Of a stretch of 51,863 bases of DNA, positions 10,415 to 20,428 are shown one piece after another. Source of the stretch: Pseudozyma flocculosa PF-1 (taxonomy: Eukaryota > Basidiomycota > Ustilaginomycetes > Ustilaginales > Ustilaginaceae). The DNA is taken from the NCBI RefSeq assembly GCF_000417875.1, contig NW_006920870.1, forward strand, positions 626,296 to 678,158, given 5' to 3'. Made by a program: the position numbers and the translations under genes. A model generated the notes under the pieces. The model had not been told where the DNA came from. It saw nothing but the letters and a program-made list of their open reading frames with translations, and did not search any database. Positions within the stretch are counted from its first letter, which is position 1. Each line of letters starts with the position of its first letter.

Positions 10415-11250
10415 CGTGCGGCGCTTTTCGCTTTGGCTGGCTGCCGGGCTGGGTTGGGCTGGGCTGGGCTGGGCTGGGCTGGGCTGGGCTGGGGACACTA
10501 CAACTGGCGCTGGGGCTGCAGGTGGTGGTGTCCTGTGCGTTTGGCTTGACGTCGTTCGACCAACGACGTCCGGGCGGGCGGGCGCGAGCGAGCCAACCGT
10601 GAGGTAACTACCCTCGAATTGAGCGAGGGCAGCGCAGGGCGTCAGAAGCTGGCCGAGGGCAGGGCAGACGACGAGAGGCGTGCGCCTCTGTGGCAGAGGA
10701 GGAGGCCCAGGTCGCTCCAATGGAAGCGGTGGCGTGATCGGGGCGCGGCGCCAGTGTCCCCTTCCTCTGCCGCCGCGCCCCTCCTTGCTTTTGACTCGTC
10801 TGCACAGACCAACCTCTTCGGCGCTCTTGCCCGCAGCCACCAGCAGACCCAGCCCCATGGCCAGCCAGGCCTTCCCGCCCGCCCTCTGCTTTCTCCTTCC
10901 CGACAACGTGCTCGGCCTCCAGCATCCTTGGCGGGCGGGATCCGGTCGGTCGGTCCTGCGTCAAGCCAAGCGCAGCCAGCCGGCCGAGTGCAGGCATGTA
11001 TCTTGGCACAGACGATTGAGCTGACTTGCGAGCGAGCGAGCGAGCGGTGGTGGTGGTGGTGGTGGTAATGGTGACGATGGCGCACGAGTGCTGGCCCTCC
11101 CTCGTACAAATCGCTGCCTCCGGAATGGTTGATACATATCACCTGCCCCCCACGCTCCTCTGTGACACCAGGTCCCCTCTCGACGCTGCCGCTCTCTACC
11201 GAGCGCCGCCGCACGCCGCAGTGGCAAGGTCGCAGCGTCGGACGCCGACC
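10415..11250. other. Intergenic region between the KDM3-like gene and FKBP12
   Basis: This should hold the FKBP12 promoter and the 3' UTR of the upstream JmjC gene, both on the minus strand. It contains the GGGCT array at 10446-10494 and a (GGT)n tract near 11047-11066. No gene is supported. Confidence 0.6.
10446..10494. promoter_or_regulatory. (GGGCT)n pentamer array just upstream of FKBP12
   Basis: Eight or so tandem GGGCT units (AGCCC on the gene's own strand) begin about 30 bases before the upstream FKBP12 ATG. The array could lie in the promoter or in the leader of the long isoform. Confidence 0.45.
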
Positions 11251-14200
11251 TCAGTCGAACGTGGTGGGCATCTCGAGGCCCCGCTGCCGGTACAGATTAT
11301 GGCAGAAGTGGGCGAGCGAATACAGGGAGTCGTTGCTCATCCGCTTGTCCAAGAAGCGCCAGAAGTCGACGGACCTGTCGCCGGGCATGTTTGGCTCAAT
11401 CTCGAGCGCCGGCTCGACGGGCCCAGCTGCATCGTTGGCGTTGGCGCTGGCACGAACCTTGGCCCTGGACGCAATACCGTTGGACGGCGTCGCTTTGCTC
11501 GAGTCGAACCCTCCGTCGTCGTAGTCGCTTCCCGACTCCTCGCTCAGCTCCGAGTCGTCGTCAGACAAGGGCGCCACCACCGCCGCCTTCTTGCTCCGGC
11601 TGCTGCTGGTGCCGCTGCTGCTCATCTTCTTCTTGCCGGCGGGCGTCGACGTCTTGGCCGCCTTCTTCTTGGCCTGAGGCGTGGATCTGGCCTTCTTGGC
11701 AGGTCGTTCCAGCTCGTCTGCGTCCGAAGCGTGGCCTGCCTGCGCCTGTGCCGGCGATGCCTGACCGCTGTCCTTTTCGCGCTTCTTGCCCTGCGATCGC
11801 GCAGGATGCAACGGCGAAGACGGCCCCGCGGCCTCTGACGGCGACGCCGGGATGGTCTGCAGCACCATCTTGAGCTCGCCTGGCGGCCGGTCTTTCTTGG
11901 CGGCATCGGCGACGTAGGGCCCCGCGTTTTGGAACTGCCGGCACGCGCACCACGCGTACCACAGCGTCGTCCGCAGCGACAGCACGTCCTCCTTCCAGGC
12001 GCGGAAGTCTTTCGTGAGCTGCCGGAACTCGGACGTCAGCTTGAAGCACCGCTCGATGTTCTGGGGCGACACGAAGTCGACCGCCACCTTGATGCAGTCG
12101 GCCAGGTTGCAGACCTGGTGCGCGCAGCCCGCAGGGATGAAGACGGCCTCGCCCACCTTCTGGTAGATCCTCCATCCCTGCACGCCGTACTCTCGGAACA
12201 GCTTAACGCGGCGCTCGGCATCGATAAAGTAGCGCTGCGTGTGGATCGGGTCGTCCTTGAAGGCGCCATTCGGATCGAACTCTTTGCGCAGAAACTCGCG
12301 GATCGTGTCGGCGTCTTCGGCGGGGAAGATGTCCCACGCCGCCACACCCGGTCTCAGCTCCTCGGGAACGTCGACCCCCTTGGGCGGCGAAGCGTGTAGC
12401 ATGATGTTGACGGCGTCGGCCATGTCCATGTGCAGCCTCGTCGTCCCGCGGCTGCCCGGCCCCTCGTCGGACGGCCAGGCATTGTACATCTTGGGCCCGA
12501 GGTCCGGCTGGATGACGTTGCGCGGGTAGTAGCTCCCCAGATTGAGGACGCCATCGCGCCTCGTGTAGTCCGGCACGGGCACGGCCCGGTTGAAGTCGTC
12601 GTAGAGCTCCGGAAACGTCTCCTTGAAATCGGCCGAGGGCGGCCAGTCCTTGAGCTTCCACGATCCTTCGCCGAGCATCTCCTTGCGCTCCTCGGCCGAG
12701 GTGCCAAACGTCCTGAAAAACGTCTTGACGTCCGTCAGGGCCGTGATGCCGTCGTCGCGCTTTCCGAGCTCGGGGTCCTTGTCGCAGCGAACAATGTGGC
12801 AGGCATCTTGGCCATAGCGCTCGACAAAGGCTGGAGGGTCCCAGAAGTGCCGCATGTCGCGGATGCCGGTCACGAGCAGCGGCTCGCCGTGCCGCCACTC
12901 GCGCTCCATCAGGCGGTTGCTCATCTGATGCCGATCGAACTGGCGCAAGGATCGGAAGCCGACCAGTCTATCGGCCTCGAGCCCTGCCCGGTACGGCGGC
13001 AGCGTCGGCCAGTCGATCGGCTCGTGCTTGGAAACGTGATTTCGCCCGTTGAAGTTCGGCTCGGCATCGGAGTCCCACCCTCGAGACTCGCCCCAGAGAT
13101 CGTCTTCCTGCAGCCCAAGTCGCTCCATGACGGCAATCTCCTCGTCGAGCATCTCGATGTCGAAGCGAGTCATGGGGATGAGGTCGTCGGCAGTGTGCAC
13201 TCGGCCTCGAGAACAGATCGTCAGCCTGAGGCGCTCCTTGGGCGAGGCGTCCTGGGCAGTGTCGGGGTCGCGGAGAGCCTCCTGGCAATCCGGGCAGTAC
13301 TCGCGCCCACAGCAGCGGCAGAACCAGCTGGCGGAAAAGATGCTCGTGTTGCAGAACTCGCACATCTGCCGGTACTCCGTCTCGCGTTGCCTCCGAAGAG
13401 CTTCGGGTAGCCTGGCGTGAGCGGCCTCGCGCCGCAGGATGGGCAGCAATGACTTGGCCGTCGTCCTCTGCAGCCGTGTGCAGGTATCGTCGTCGATGGA
13501 CCTGTTGAACGAGCCTGAGTCCGGCACTTGCAGCTCCCGATCGGGGTTGCGAGACGAGACGAAGTGGGCCAGCGTGCTAGCGTCTGAGCTGTCGACGGTG
13601 CACGGAAAGCCTGTAGTTCGGTCGACGGGCATGGCCCTCAACCCGAGGAAGCGACACGTATCGCCTGCGATCTTGGTGGTGCAGTGCACACACCTTGGCC
13701 GATTGGCGTACCTCGGGGCCTGGCAGCTGCGAAACTGAAGCTCCCAGAGCTGCCCGCCGTGCTCGAATTGGTGCTGCTTAACCAGCTCGTCGAGCGCTGA
13801 TTAGGAGAGCCGACAGCGGGAGGTCATTCAGGCTGATCAGCTGGCTGCGGTCGTCATCGAAACCAATCTCGGCAGCGTGGCACATCCGGCATCAAGAGGA
13901 CTCACACAACTTGGGTACGCTGCTCGCCGGTCTCTTTGGAGTCGAAGACGATGCCACGCGGCCCCGCTTCGGGTCCACGGCCTCGCGCATCTCCTCCATC
14001 CTGCCTTGCGCCGCCATTGCAGCTTTCCGCTGGGTTGGGGCCTGGTAGACGACATCCTTGGGTGGCGGCCCTTGGTCCGCCTCCATCAGAGTCGGGTGCT
14101 CGACAGGTTCCGTGGCTTGGTGAGGCGGGGTCGAGGCGAGCGGCGGTAACGATATGGCTTGCTCTGCTTTGACGACACGGCCATGGATCGGGACGGGGAT

Positions 14201-14338
14201 GACCTCTTCCTCGCTTGCGTGCATGGATTCGGTGGCAAAGGCGTCATCGTCGGTCTCGGGTTTGGTCGCTGGATATGACGCCGCCGGAGGTTGCGGGGCG
14301 GCGTCTGCGGGAGCGAGGTCTAGGATGGGAGCGGACAT
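11251..14338 (-). CDS. JmjC-domain histone lysine demethylase of the KDM3/JMJD1 type
   Basis: Two exons (14338-13906 and 13796-11251; donor GTGAGT, acceptor after TAATCAG) encode 992 residues. KDM3 enzymes remove mono- and dimethyl marks from histone H3K9 using Fe(II), 2-oxoglutarate and oxygen. Seen: a disordered N terminus; a Cys-containing region at the exon junction (RSCQAPRYANRPRCVHC); a zinc-binding cluster at about 290-315 (CEFCNTSIFSASWFCRCCG, then YCPDC); and the JmjC domain at about 445-730. The iron triad is present: His600 and Asp602 in LHMDMADAVNIM, and His704 in IPAGCAHQVCNL. The block after it (CIKVAVDFVSPQNIERCF) closely follows animal JMJD1. The C-terminal 180 residues are Lys/Ser-rich and disordered. 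Without the upstream exon the frame starts in the middle of the Cys cluster, so the splice at 13905/13797 is needed. Confidence 0.92.
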
Positions 14339-15367
14339 CTGGGTATATACGGATCTATGGCGGGTATCGAGCGGCTTCCGTGGTGTTGGAGTGATATGGT
14401 GGGGCGAGTGAGTCGCCAGTCGAGAGAGGGAGAAGAAGCGCGCGCTCGCTGTGCTGGGCGCTGCTGTGATGTCCGCCTGCGAGAGTCGGCCAAAGGCGGC
14501 GAGGCGGCGACCGGGTGGCGGCGAGCGACGGGTCGAGTAGCTCGAGGAGCGGCGGTGACGAGGGCGGGATCGAGCTATGGAGTTGCTCAAATATGACGCA
14601 GGGCCGAGGGTGGTGGCGGCGGTGGCGATGGTGGTGGCCAGGACGATGGCCGGCTGCTCCCGCTGGCAGCAAGAGAGAGCCGGTGGGGGCCCCCCTTTTT
14701 CCCACAGGCCTGGGCGCGTTGGTTGCGTAGGCCGGGACCCGTCCTGACCAGGCCAGGCCAGGCAGGGCGGACAGGTGGCTGGGCTCGCCACAATCTAGGG
14801 CCTCTTGCTCTGCCTTGGCTTTGCGGGGTGAGGCTGCGCAACGACGAGGCAGCGTGGTGTGCTCAAGAATGCAGATGCAGGAGCATGGCCATCGGTTTGG
14901 CAGACGTCGGAGGCATATAGGCATGCTGGCCGCTCAAGCGTAGTGCCAGGGAGGGAGCAAGCAAGCAAAGGTGGCTTGGCTTTCCGCACGGCGTCGGCCT
15001 CGGGAGACGGGCATCAAGATTTATTGAAGGGGGGGCGTACGCGTGTTGGTCTTTGAGCTTGAGCCTAGCCTGTTGGCCGGCCGGCTTGGCCTCGGGCGCA
15101 GCACAGCACAGGCCAGGCAAGCGGCTATTCCTCCACATCCGTAGTAGTCAGCGCCCAGGTAGCAGCCAACGGCGAGGCAGAGGCAGATGCAGAGGCCAGC
15201 ACCTGCCCATGGACAGCCCCCCCCCATCTCTTGCCTCGCTGCCACCAACTACCATCCACCATCCGCGCCTCGTCCTCAACAAGCAAGGCACCCTGCCACC
15301 CTCACTATCAAGCATCCAACTGCCGCACCTTGGCCGCGCCCCCCCCCCCCCCACGACCATCTCCGAC
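14339..15367. other. Divergent intergenic region KDM3-like / 5-alpha-reductase-like
   Basis: About 1 kb shared promoter region. It contains CCAGG pentamers at 14748-14764 and a C run at 15341-15351 just before the plus-strand start codon. No further gene is supported. Confidence 0.55.
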
Positions 15368-16641
15368 ATGGCCATCTTTGCGGGCCTCCTCGACTTCCTC
15401 GGCCTCAACGCCGTCGGAGCTCCCCCCTTTTCGCCAGCCAGTTTCTACTCGCTCGTCCTCTTCAGCTTCAAGACCTGGCCCTTCCTCTCGCCCCTCCTCT
15501 CCAAGATCAACGCCCCCCACGGCCGCTTCAGCTTCGACAGCATCCTCAACGTCAACGGAAACCTGGCCTGGTTCCTCATGGAGATCCCCAGCCCCCTCAT
15601 GTTCCTCGCCGCCGTATCCTCGCCCCCGCTCTCTCACGAGGTCAGGATCGCCACCGACTCGACTTGGCCCTCGCTCCCGTCCCTGCTCTCGCCCTCGCTG
15701 CGCGGCTTCCTCTCGCTCCCCTCGGCCAACCAGGTCCTCGCCCTCCTCTACCTCACCCACTACCTCCACCGTGCCGTCCTCTCGCCCCTCCGCTCGCCCC
15801 GCCGCTCCGCCATGCACATCTCGGTGCCCCTCTTTGCCATCGTATTCAACCTCATCAACGGCTTCCTCATGGGCAGCTGGATCGGCGGACGTAGCCCTTG
15901 GTCCGCCCTGCCCACCGCGGCCAGCGCCTCGGCCGTCGCCGCAGCATCGCACCTCCCCGACGCCGTCACCAGGAGCGCCCTCTTCTCCAAGCTCAGCGGC
16001 TCGCTCGCAAAGCCACAGGCGCTCGACGGACTCGCCTTTTCTGCCCCAGGACTGATCCCGTCGAGCGTGTGGAGCAGCCCCCTGTGGTACCTCGGCCTGG
16101 CGGGCTGGGCCATCGGCTTCGCAAGCAACGTGTGGCACGACGAGATCCTCCTCAACCTGCGCAGGCCCAAGGCAGGAGACAAGCAGGAAAAGGGCGACGA
16201 GAAGGCGGGCAAGCCAAAGTACGAGGTGCCTTACGGAGGCCTCTACCGCTTCATCAGCTATCCGAATTACGCGAGCGAGTGTGAGTGTGGTAGGGCGGTT
16301 CGCCGTAGAGGCGGGTGCGTTCCCGGTGGTCCCCTCTCGACCACGTCTGACCTGCTCCTTGCCTCCTCTCTGGCGCCGCATCTCGTCCAGGGTTCGAGTG
16401 GTTCAGCTACTCGCTGGCGGCCATCCACGCGCTGCCTCTCTTTTCGACGGCGTCGCTCTCGACGGCGGCCGGGCTCAAGGACCTTGTCGCGACGCTCACC
16501 TCGATCCCGCCGTTCCTTTTCGCGCTGGTCGAGGTGAGCGTGATGCTGCCCCGCGCCGTCAACGGCCACAAGTGGTACCAGAAGACGTTTGGCGAGCGGT
16601 ACCCGCGCGAGCGCAAGGCTGTCATCGCCTTCGTCCTTTAG
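15368..16641 (+). CDS. 3-oxo-5-alpha-steroid 4-dehydrogenase (steroid 5-alpha-reductase) family membrane protein
   Basis: Two exons (15368-16280 and 16391-16641; donor GTGAGT, acceptor CAG) encode 387 residues. The family reduces a carbon-carbon double bond next to a carbonyl using NADPH, in ER membranes. Seen: six or seven hydrophobic segments (for example SFYSLVLFSFKTWPF, NLAWFLMEIPSPLMFLA, VLALLYLTHYLHRAVL, LWYLGLAGWAIGFASNVWHD), and the family C-terminal signature YGGLYRFISYPNYASE-WFEWFSY, whose second half is split across the intron (residues 297-310), then a C-terminal YQKTFGERYPRERKAVIAF block. It is longer than the animal enzymes (about 260 residues) because of loops at about 90-120 and 175-230. 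Homologues that resemble SRD5A1/2 are distinct from yeast Tsc13 and Dfg10; the substrate in this fungus cannot be told. The ATG at 15368 is chosen because it immediately precedes the first conserved hydrophobic segment. Confidence 0.88.
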
Positions 16642-17187
16642 ACGCGCCGCCGTCGTGCCATCGGCCTCGCTGTGGCGTCTTGTCGATCGGCTGGTTAGAG
16701 CAGTACCTGTAGCTCGTTCGAGATCGAGACTTGCTTGCGATACGATGTTGTCGTTGCGTCAGCCCGCACCGCCGTGCTGTCCCGTCCGCCAAGCCAGCTC
16801 CCCCTCCCTCTGTGTGTGGCTCTCTCGACGGGCTTCGATTTCCACACCGATTTTTGCAGGCCATTTTTGTGAGCGCGAGCCAGGTCGTGGGGTCCAGCTG
16901 CGCGGACGCGGGAAGCGGGAGAGGGCGCACCAGGCAGGCTTGCTTTGCCAGGCCAGGCCAGGCCAGGCCAGGACCATGGCCGCCTTCCGACCGCTCCACT
17001 TTCTTTCTCAAAGTCGAGCTCAGCACCGGTGCCAGGGGGCACTCTTTCTTCCACCTTCTCGACCAACACCAGCAGCACCTCACCTTTGCACTCGCAATCA
17101 CCCTCGCATCTCCCCTTTCTCAGGCGCTCGGCAACAATCAACACGCAGGGGCTTCTCGCAGCACCAAAGACAAGCACCTCATCAACG
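16642..17187. other. Intergenic region 5-alpha-reductase-like / PDCD5
   Basis: Holds the 3' end of the upstream gene and the promoter of PDCD5. A (CCAGG)5 pentamer array lies at 16948-16973, followed by a pyrimidine- and CA-rich leader. No gene is supported. Confidence 0.55.
16948..16973. promoter_or_regulatory. (CCAGG)5 pentamer array upstream of PDCD5
   Basis: Five tandem pentamers about 215 bases before the PDCD5 ATG, in the same position class as the arrays upstream of the Bqt4-like and FKBP12 genes. Confidence 0.45.
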
Positions 17188-17964
17188 ATGGACGACGAAG
17201 AGCTCAAGGCCATTCGTGCGGCTCGCATGGCCGAACTGAGGGGAGCTGGCGGCAGCGGCGGCGGTGGTGGCGCTGGAGCCGAAGGATCCGGAATGGGTAC
17301 GTTGAAACGCACCTCCGCCCTGCGATAACCCGCAATCGATGCGCTGACACCCTTCACGTCTGACTCTGCACAGGCATGGGCTCGTTTGGAGGTCCCTCGA
17401 CGGGCGGAAACGGCGGAAGGCCAGAAGGTCAAAACCAGGAGGAGCAGCAGGCGCAGCAGGAAGAGATGAAACGCCAGATGCTCAGCCGCATCCTCGACAA
17501 CGACGCCAGAGAACGACGTGAGTCCCTCCTCCTCCTCTTTCACCGCCTTCCTCTACCCCCCACTGCCCTCTCGACGGGACGCCATCTGAACCATGCCCCT
17601 CGTCTCGGTGGACCCCGACAGTGTCTCGTATCGGACTCGTCAAGCCGCAAAAGCACCGGCAGATCACCGACCTCCTCATCCGCATGGCCCAGTCCGGCCA
17701 GGTCCGTCAGCGCATCACCGAAGACCAGCTCATCGGTCTCCTCGACCAGGTCGACCAGGCCGGTGGAGAGTCGGCCGGCGGAAAGATTACGGTGCGTGCT
17801 GCCCAGTCGCCGTCGCGCTGCCAGTCTAGCCTACGAGGGGTTCGCCCGCTTGTTTGGCGCCGGCGTCTGACCCTGGCTCTCTCTTCCTCCTCTTGCTCGC
17901 ACGCCCTCAGTTTACGAGAAAAAAGACGGCGCAGGACGACGAGGATAGCGACTTTGATCTTTGA
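17188..17964 (+). CDS. PDCD5 family DNA-binding protein
   Basis: Four exons (17188-17296, 17374-17517, 17622-17791, 17911-17964) encode 158 residues, with three short introns that all keep the frame. PDCD5 (TFAR19; archaeal and yeast relatives) is a small three-helix protein linked to apoptosis, chaperonin and nucleic-acid binding. Seen: the N-terminal helix MDDEELKAIRAARMAELRG, the core EQQAQQEEMKRQMLSRILDN-DARERLSRIGLVKPQKHRQ (split by the second intron), helix three RITEDQLIGLLDQV, and an acidic-tailed C terminus TAQDDEDSDFDL after a Lys/Arg patch. It is about 30 residues longer than usual owing to a Gly/Ser-rich insert between helix one and the core, where intron 1 also falls. The 16695-17543 minus-strand frame overlapping it is a shadow. 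Confidence 0.93.
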
Positions 17965-18509
17965 TATGGGGCCGTTGCAGCCATTGCGATGCCTGGCACC
18001 GCCACGTCGCCTCCTGTCACTGCTCTATCGGCCCAATCGCTCAATTGGATCATCCACTTCTTTCTTGGAAGGTCGTTCGTGTTCTGGCGAACGGCGTCAC
18101 AAGTTCGAATGAGCATGGTCGTGTTCGCGAGGTAGGGTGCCGGATCGAATCAGGCGGCCCGCCGGTCGTCGCTCGCACGCCCCCACGTCGGACGCGGCCC
18201 TCGCTCCTCACACCCACCAACGGACCGACCGTACATACGAGATGCGGTGGGTCGAGGCTCATCGGTGGGAATCGTTCGGTCTGGAACGAGTAGGTGGGGC
18301 GGGCATCTTGAGGCTTGAATAGAACAGAGGCGGGCTGCTAGCTCACAACGTATATCTAGAGGCCCCCACCGGGCCCCCTCCCTCCAAATCGACGCCGCCA
18401 CTTTCCACCATCCCTTGCCAGCAACACACATACACGCACACATACACGCACACAGTCCACCCACCCACCACCCACACACCGATCCCATCCGTGCAAGCAG
18501 GCAGCCACG
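17965..18509. other. Intergenic region PDCD5 / first secreted protein
   Basis: Contains the promoter of the first secreted-protein gene. From about 18143 it is alignable with the promoter of the second gene. The stretch just before the ATG carries a CACACA/CACCCA-rich leader. I saw no CCAGG pentamer array here. Confidence 0.55.
18143..18359 (+). promoter_or_regulatory. Duplicated promoter, copy 1, with TATA-like element
   Basis: Colinear with 19562-19781. Shared blocks include GATCGAA-TCAG near 18143, CCCACGTCGGA at about 18182-18192, CACCCACCAACGGAC at about 18211-18225, GTACATACGAGA at 18231-18242, and TATATCTAG at 18351-18359, about 159 bases before the ATG. The order and rough spacing match copy 2. 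Confidence 0.7.
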
Positions 18510-19143
18510 ATGAGGTTATCCACTGCACTCCTCGTCTCGGTCCTGTTTGTCTCCTCGACCACGCCCGTCCTGGGTGAAGTGCAGGACTCGAAGCGGTCTC
18601 TGATGAAGCCACTGGCAAGATCGCTGAACCTGCCATCGCAGTCGTCCCGCGTTCGAAAGCTCGACTTCCCGGGAACTGGCACCTTTTCGATCGGCATGGC
18701 CTTCGGGAAGCACACGTTCCGCTTCGACGCCGAGAACCCGGCGGAGCGGCACATGTGGTCGCTGGCCGAGCGCAGTGGCGCCGCGTGGAAGTCGACCACG
18801 GCAGAGGCGTGGACGGGCACCGACGTCTTCGCCCACGATGACCCGCACCTCCTTGGCGTCTGGAACGAGCTGAACTGGGACGGCCTGCAGCCCAACAAGT
18901 ACATGGTCGTCGTCGGTACGTCGTCTCTCCCCCTGAATCCCCTTGCCGAACACGGGTCGCGCGCGCAAGCCAAAGACGTTTGTCCTCACTGTTCTGCTCG
19001 CCCCCGCCCCCCATCCCCTCTGGTCTGCTGCGCCCGCGCTCCAGATCCCACGGACCTGACACTTCTTGCCACTAGGCCCCTATCAACGTCACAATATTCA
19101 TGTTAGCTATCTCTCCGTCAACGAGCCGCTCCACAAAGCCTAG
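18510..19143 (+). CDS. Small secreted protein 1 of a tandem pair (candidate effector)
   Basis: Two exons (18510-18915 and 19076-19143; donor GTACGT, acceptor TAG) encode 157 residues. Seen: a signal peptide (MRLSTALLVSVLFVSS, cleavage probably after VLG), a basic 35-residue stretch with a Lys-Arg pair that could be a Kex2-type site, then a domain shared with the neighbour at 19903: GTFSIGMAFGKHTFRFD, N-x3-H-x-WSLAER-x-GAAW, GTD-x-FAHDDPHLLGVWNELN and LQPNKYMVVV. No cysteine occurs anywhere, which is unusual for an apoplastic effector. The exon 2 acceptor was chosen because its frame and stop codon line up with exon 2 of the neighbour (ATCTC-x-CC-x-TC-x-AC block to the stop). An upstream acceptor after 19044 would give a different tail ending at 19106. 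I recognise no known family; function unknown. Confidence 0.75.
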
Positions 19144-19324
19144 CCCAAAAAGGCAGCACCCGCCGCGTCGCCAGGTACACGCACGAACGACTGCGAACGG
19201 CGTAGTTCGGAGGGCAGGCAGGCGGGCAAGCCACGGCGCCACCGCACACTGCCAGGCATCCACGCAAGCTCACGGATGCGTCCTGCTGTGGTCGATAGGA
19301 AAAGCCCCGTCCGTGAGCGAGGCT

Positions 19325-19404
19325 GGCAGGCTGGTGATGCATTGAAATGGCGAACGTGATGCGCAAGAAGAATATTGCTGCGGGACGGAGAGGCGGTGCA
19401 GCAA
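19325..19404. repeat. 3' flank of the tandem duplication, copy 1
   Basis: Contains GGCTGGTGATGC followed by TTGAA and a GTGATGCGC block, then GCGGGACGGAGAG. The same elements occur in the same order at about 20628-20700. It marks the downstream limit of the duplicated unit. Confidence 0.6.
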
Positions 19405-19561
19405 CCGCTCAGAGTGGCTCCTCGCATTCCCCCCACCTTCCCTCGTTGGTCGATCGAGTCCAGTTGATCGGCGCAATAAAATCGAGATGGAACCATGCCC
19501 ACCTTCGGGCAACGAGGGGCGCCGGCAACGAACGGCGGCAATGGTAGAGTACCCCGTTGGT

Positions 19562-19781
19562 TGATCGAAGTCAGCCGGCTCGGCACGGCACGGCCGGTGG
19601 GGTTGCTGCGGCGCCCCACGTCGGAGGCGGCCCCTGTGTTGCTCCTCTCACCCACCAACGGACGTTCGGTACATACGAGACGAGGTGGGGGGAGGGTCAG
19701 GATCGCTCGGCCAAGGGTGAGCAGGTGGGTTGGCTTTCGAGGCTCGACGAGATCAGGGGCCGGTTGCTGGCCTATATCTAG
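19562..19781 (+). promoter_or_regulatory. Duplicated promoter, copy 2, with TATA-like element
   Basis: Aligns with 18143-18359: GATCGAAGTCAG near 19563, CCCACGTCGGA at about 19615-19625, CACCCACCAACGGAC at about 19649-19663, GTACATACGAGA at 19669-19680, and TATATCTAG at 19773-19781, about 130 bases before the ATG. Confidence 0.7.
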
Positions 19782-19902
19782 GGGCACCTTGAGCCTTCAA
19801 GCCGTCCCCCGTTCGACATCCATCCTTGTCTCCTCTCTCTCTCCCCCTCATAGACAGACCTACCCAGCCACCCTCGCAAAGCAAAACCAACCAGCCACGA
19901 CG

Positions 19903-20428
19903 ATGAAGTTCTTCACCCCTCTCGTCTTCTCTGCCCTCTTCGCCTGCTCGGCCGTACCCGGTCCGGTCGAGGCGCAGCAGGGGAAGACGGTTCGAAGCCG
20001 CCATTACTCGACCTACGGCACCTTTTCGATCCAGCTGTTCGGCCAGTACAAGAGCTTCCGTTTCGACGACGACGACAACGACCGCAACAATGCCTGGTCG
20101 CTGGCCGTGCGCCAGGGCAACGGTTGGCACAACATCCTTCAAGGATTTGGTACCGGCTCCACTGCGTATGCCACGGACAAACCCCAGCTCGTCGCCGCCT
20201 GGAACGACCTCAACTCGAACAACCTGAACCCGTCCAAGTACAAGATCATCCTCCGTACGTGCTCCCGACGCGGGCCCACGTGCGAGCCCAAACGTCCTTA
20301 CTGACTGTCTGTCCCGCGTTTCCACCTTCCACCATGTTTGCTGCGCCCGCGCTACAGAGATCAACACCGCAGGCCAGGATGCCCGGTTCGTCGATCTCCC
20401 CCTCGACAGGGCGCTGACCCCAGCCTAA
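19903..20428 (+). CDS. Small secreted protein 2 of a tandem pair (candidate effector)
   Basis: Two exons (19903-20254 and 20358-20428; donor GTACGT, acceptor CAG) encode 140 residues. Seen: a signal peptide (MKFFTPLVFSALFACSAV, cleavage probably after VEA), then the domain shared with the upstream gene: GTFSIQLFGQYKSFRFD, an Asp/Asn-rich loop, NAWSLAVRQGNGW, GTGSTAYATDKPQLVAAWND, LNPSKYKIIL. The intron sits at the same place and in the same phase as in the upstream paralogue. The only cysteine is in the signal peptide, so the mature protein has none. It lacks the longer basic pro-like segment of protein 1. Aromatic residues are spaced like a beta-sandwich, but no named fold is recognised. Role in host interaction is an inference from secretion, small size, tandem duplication and lack of a known family. 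Confidence 0.78.

Larger units (their letters stand above)
19144..19902. other. Intergenic region between the two secreted-protein genes
   Basis: Includes the 3' flank of copy 1 (up to about 19405), whose stretch at 19325-19400 is alignable with 20624-20700 downstream of copy 2. About 150 bases of unique sequence follow, then the promoter of copy 2 from about 19562. No other gene is seen. Confidence 0.6.
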
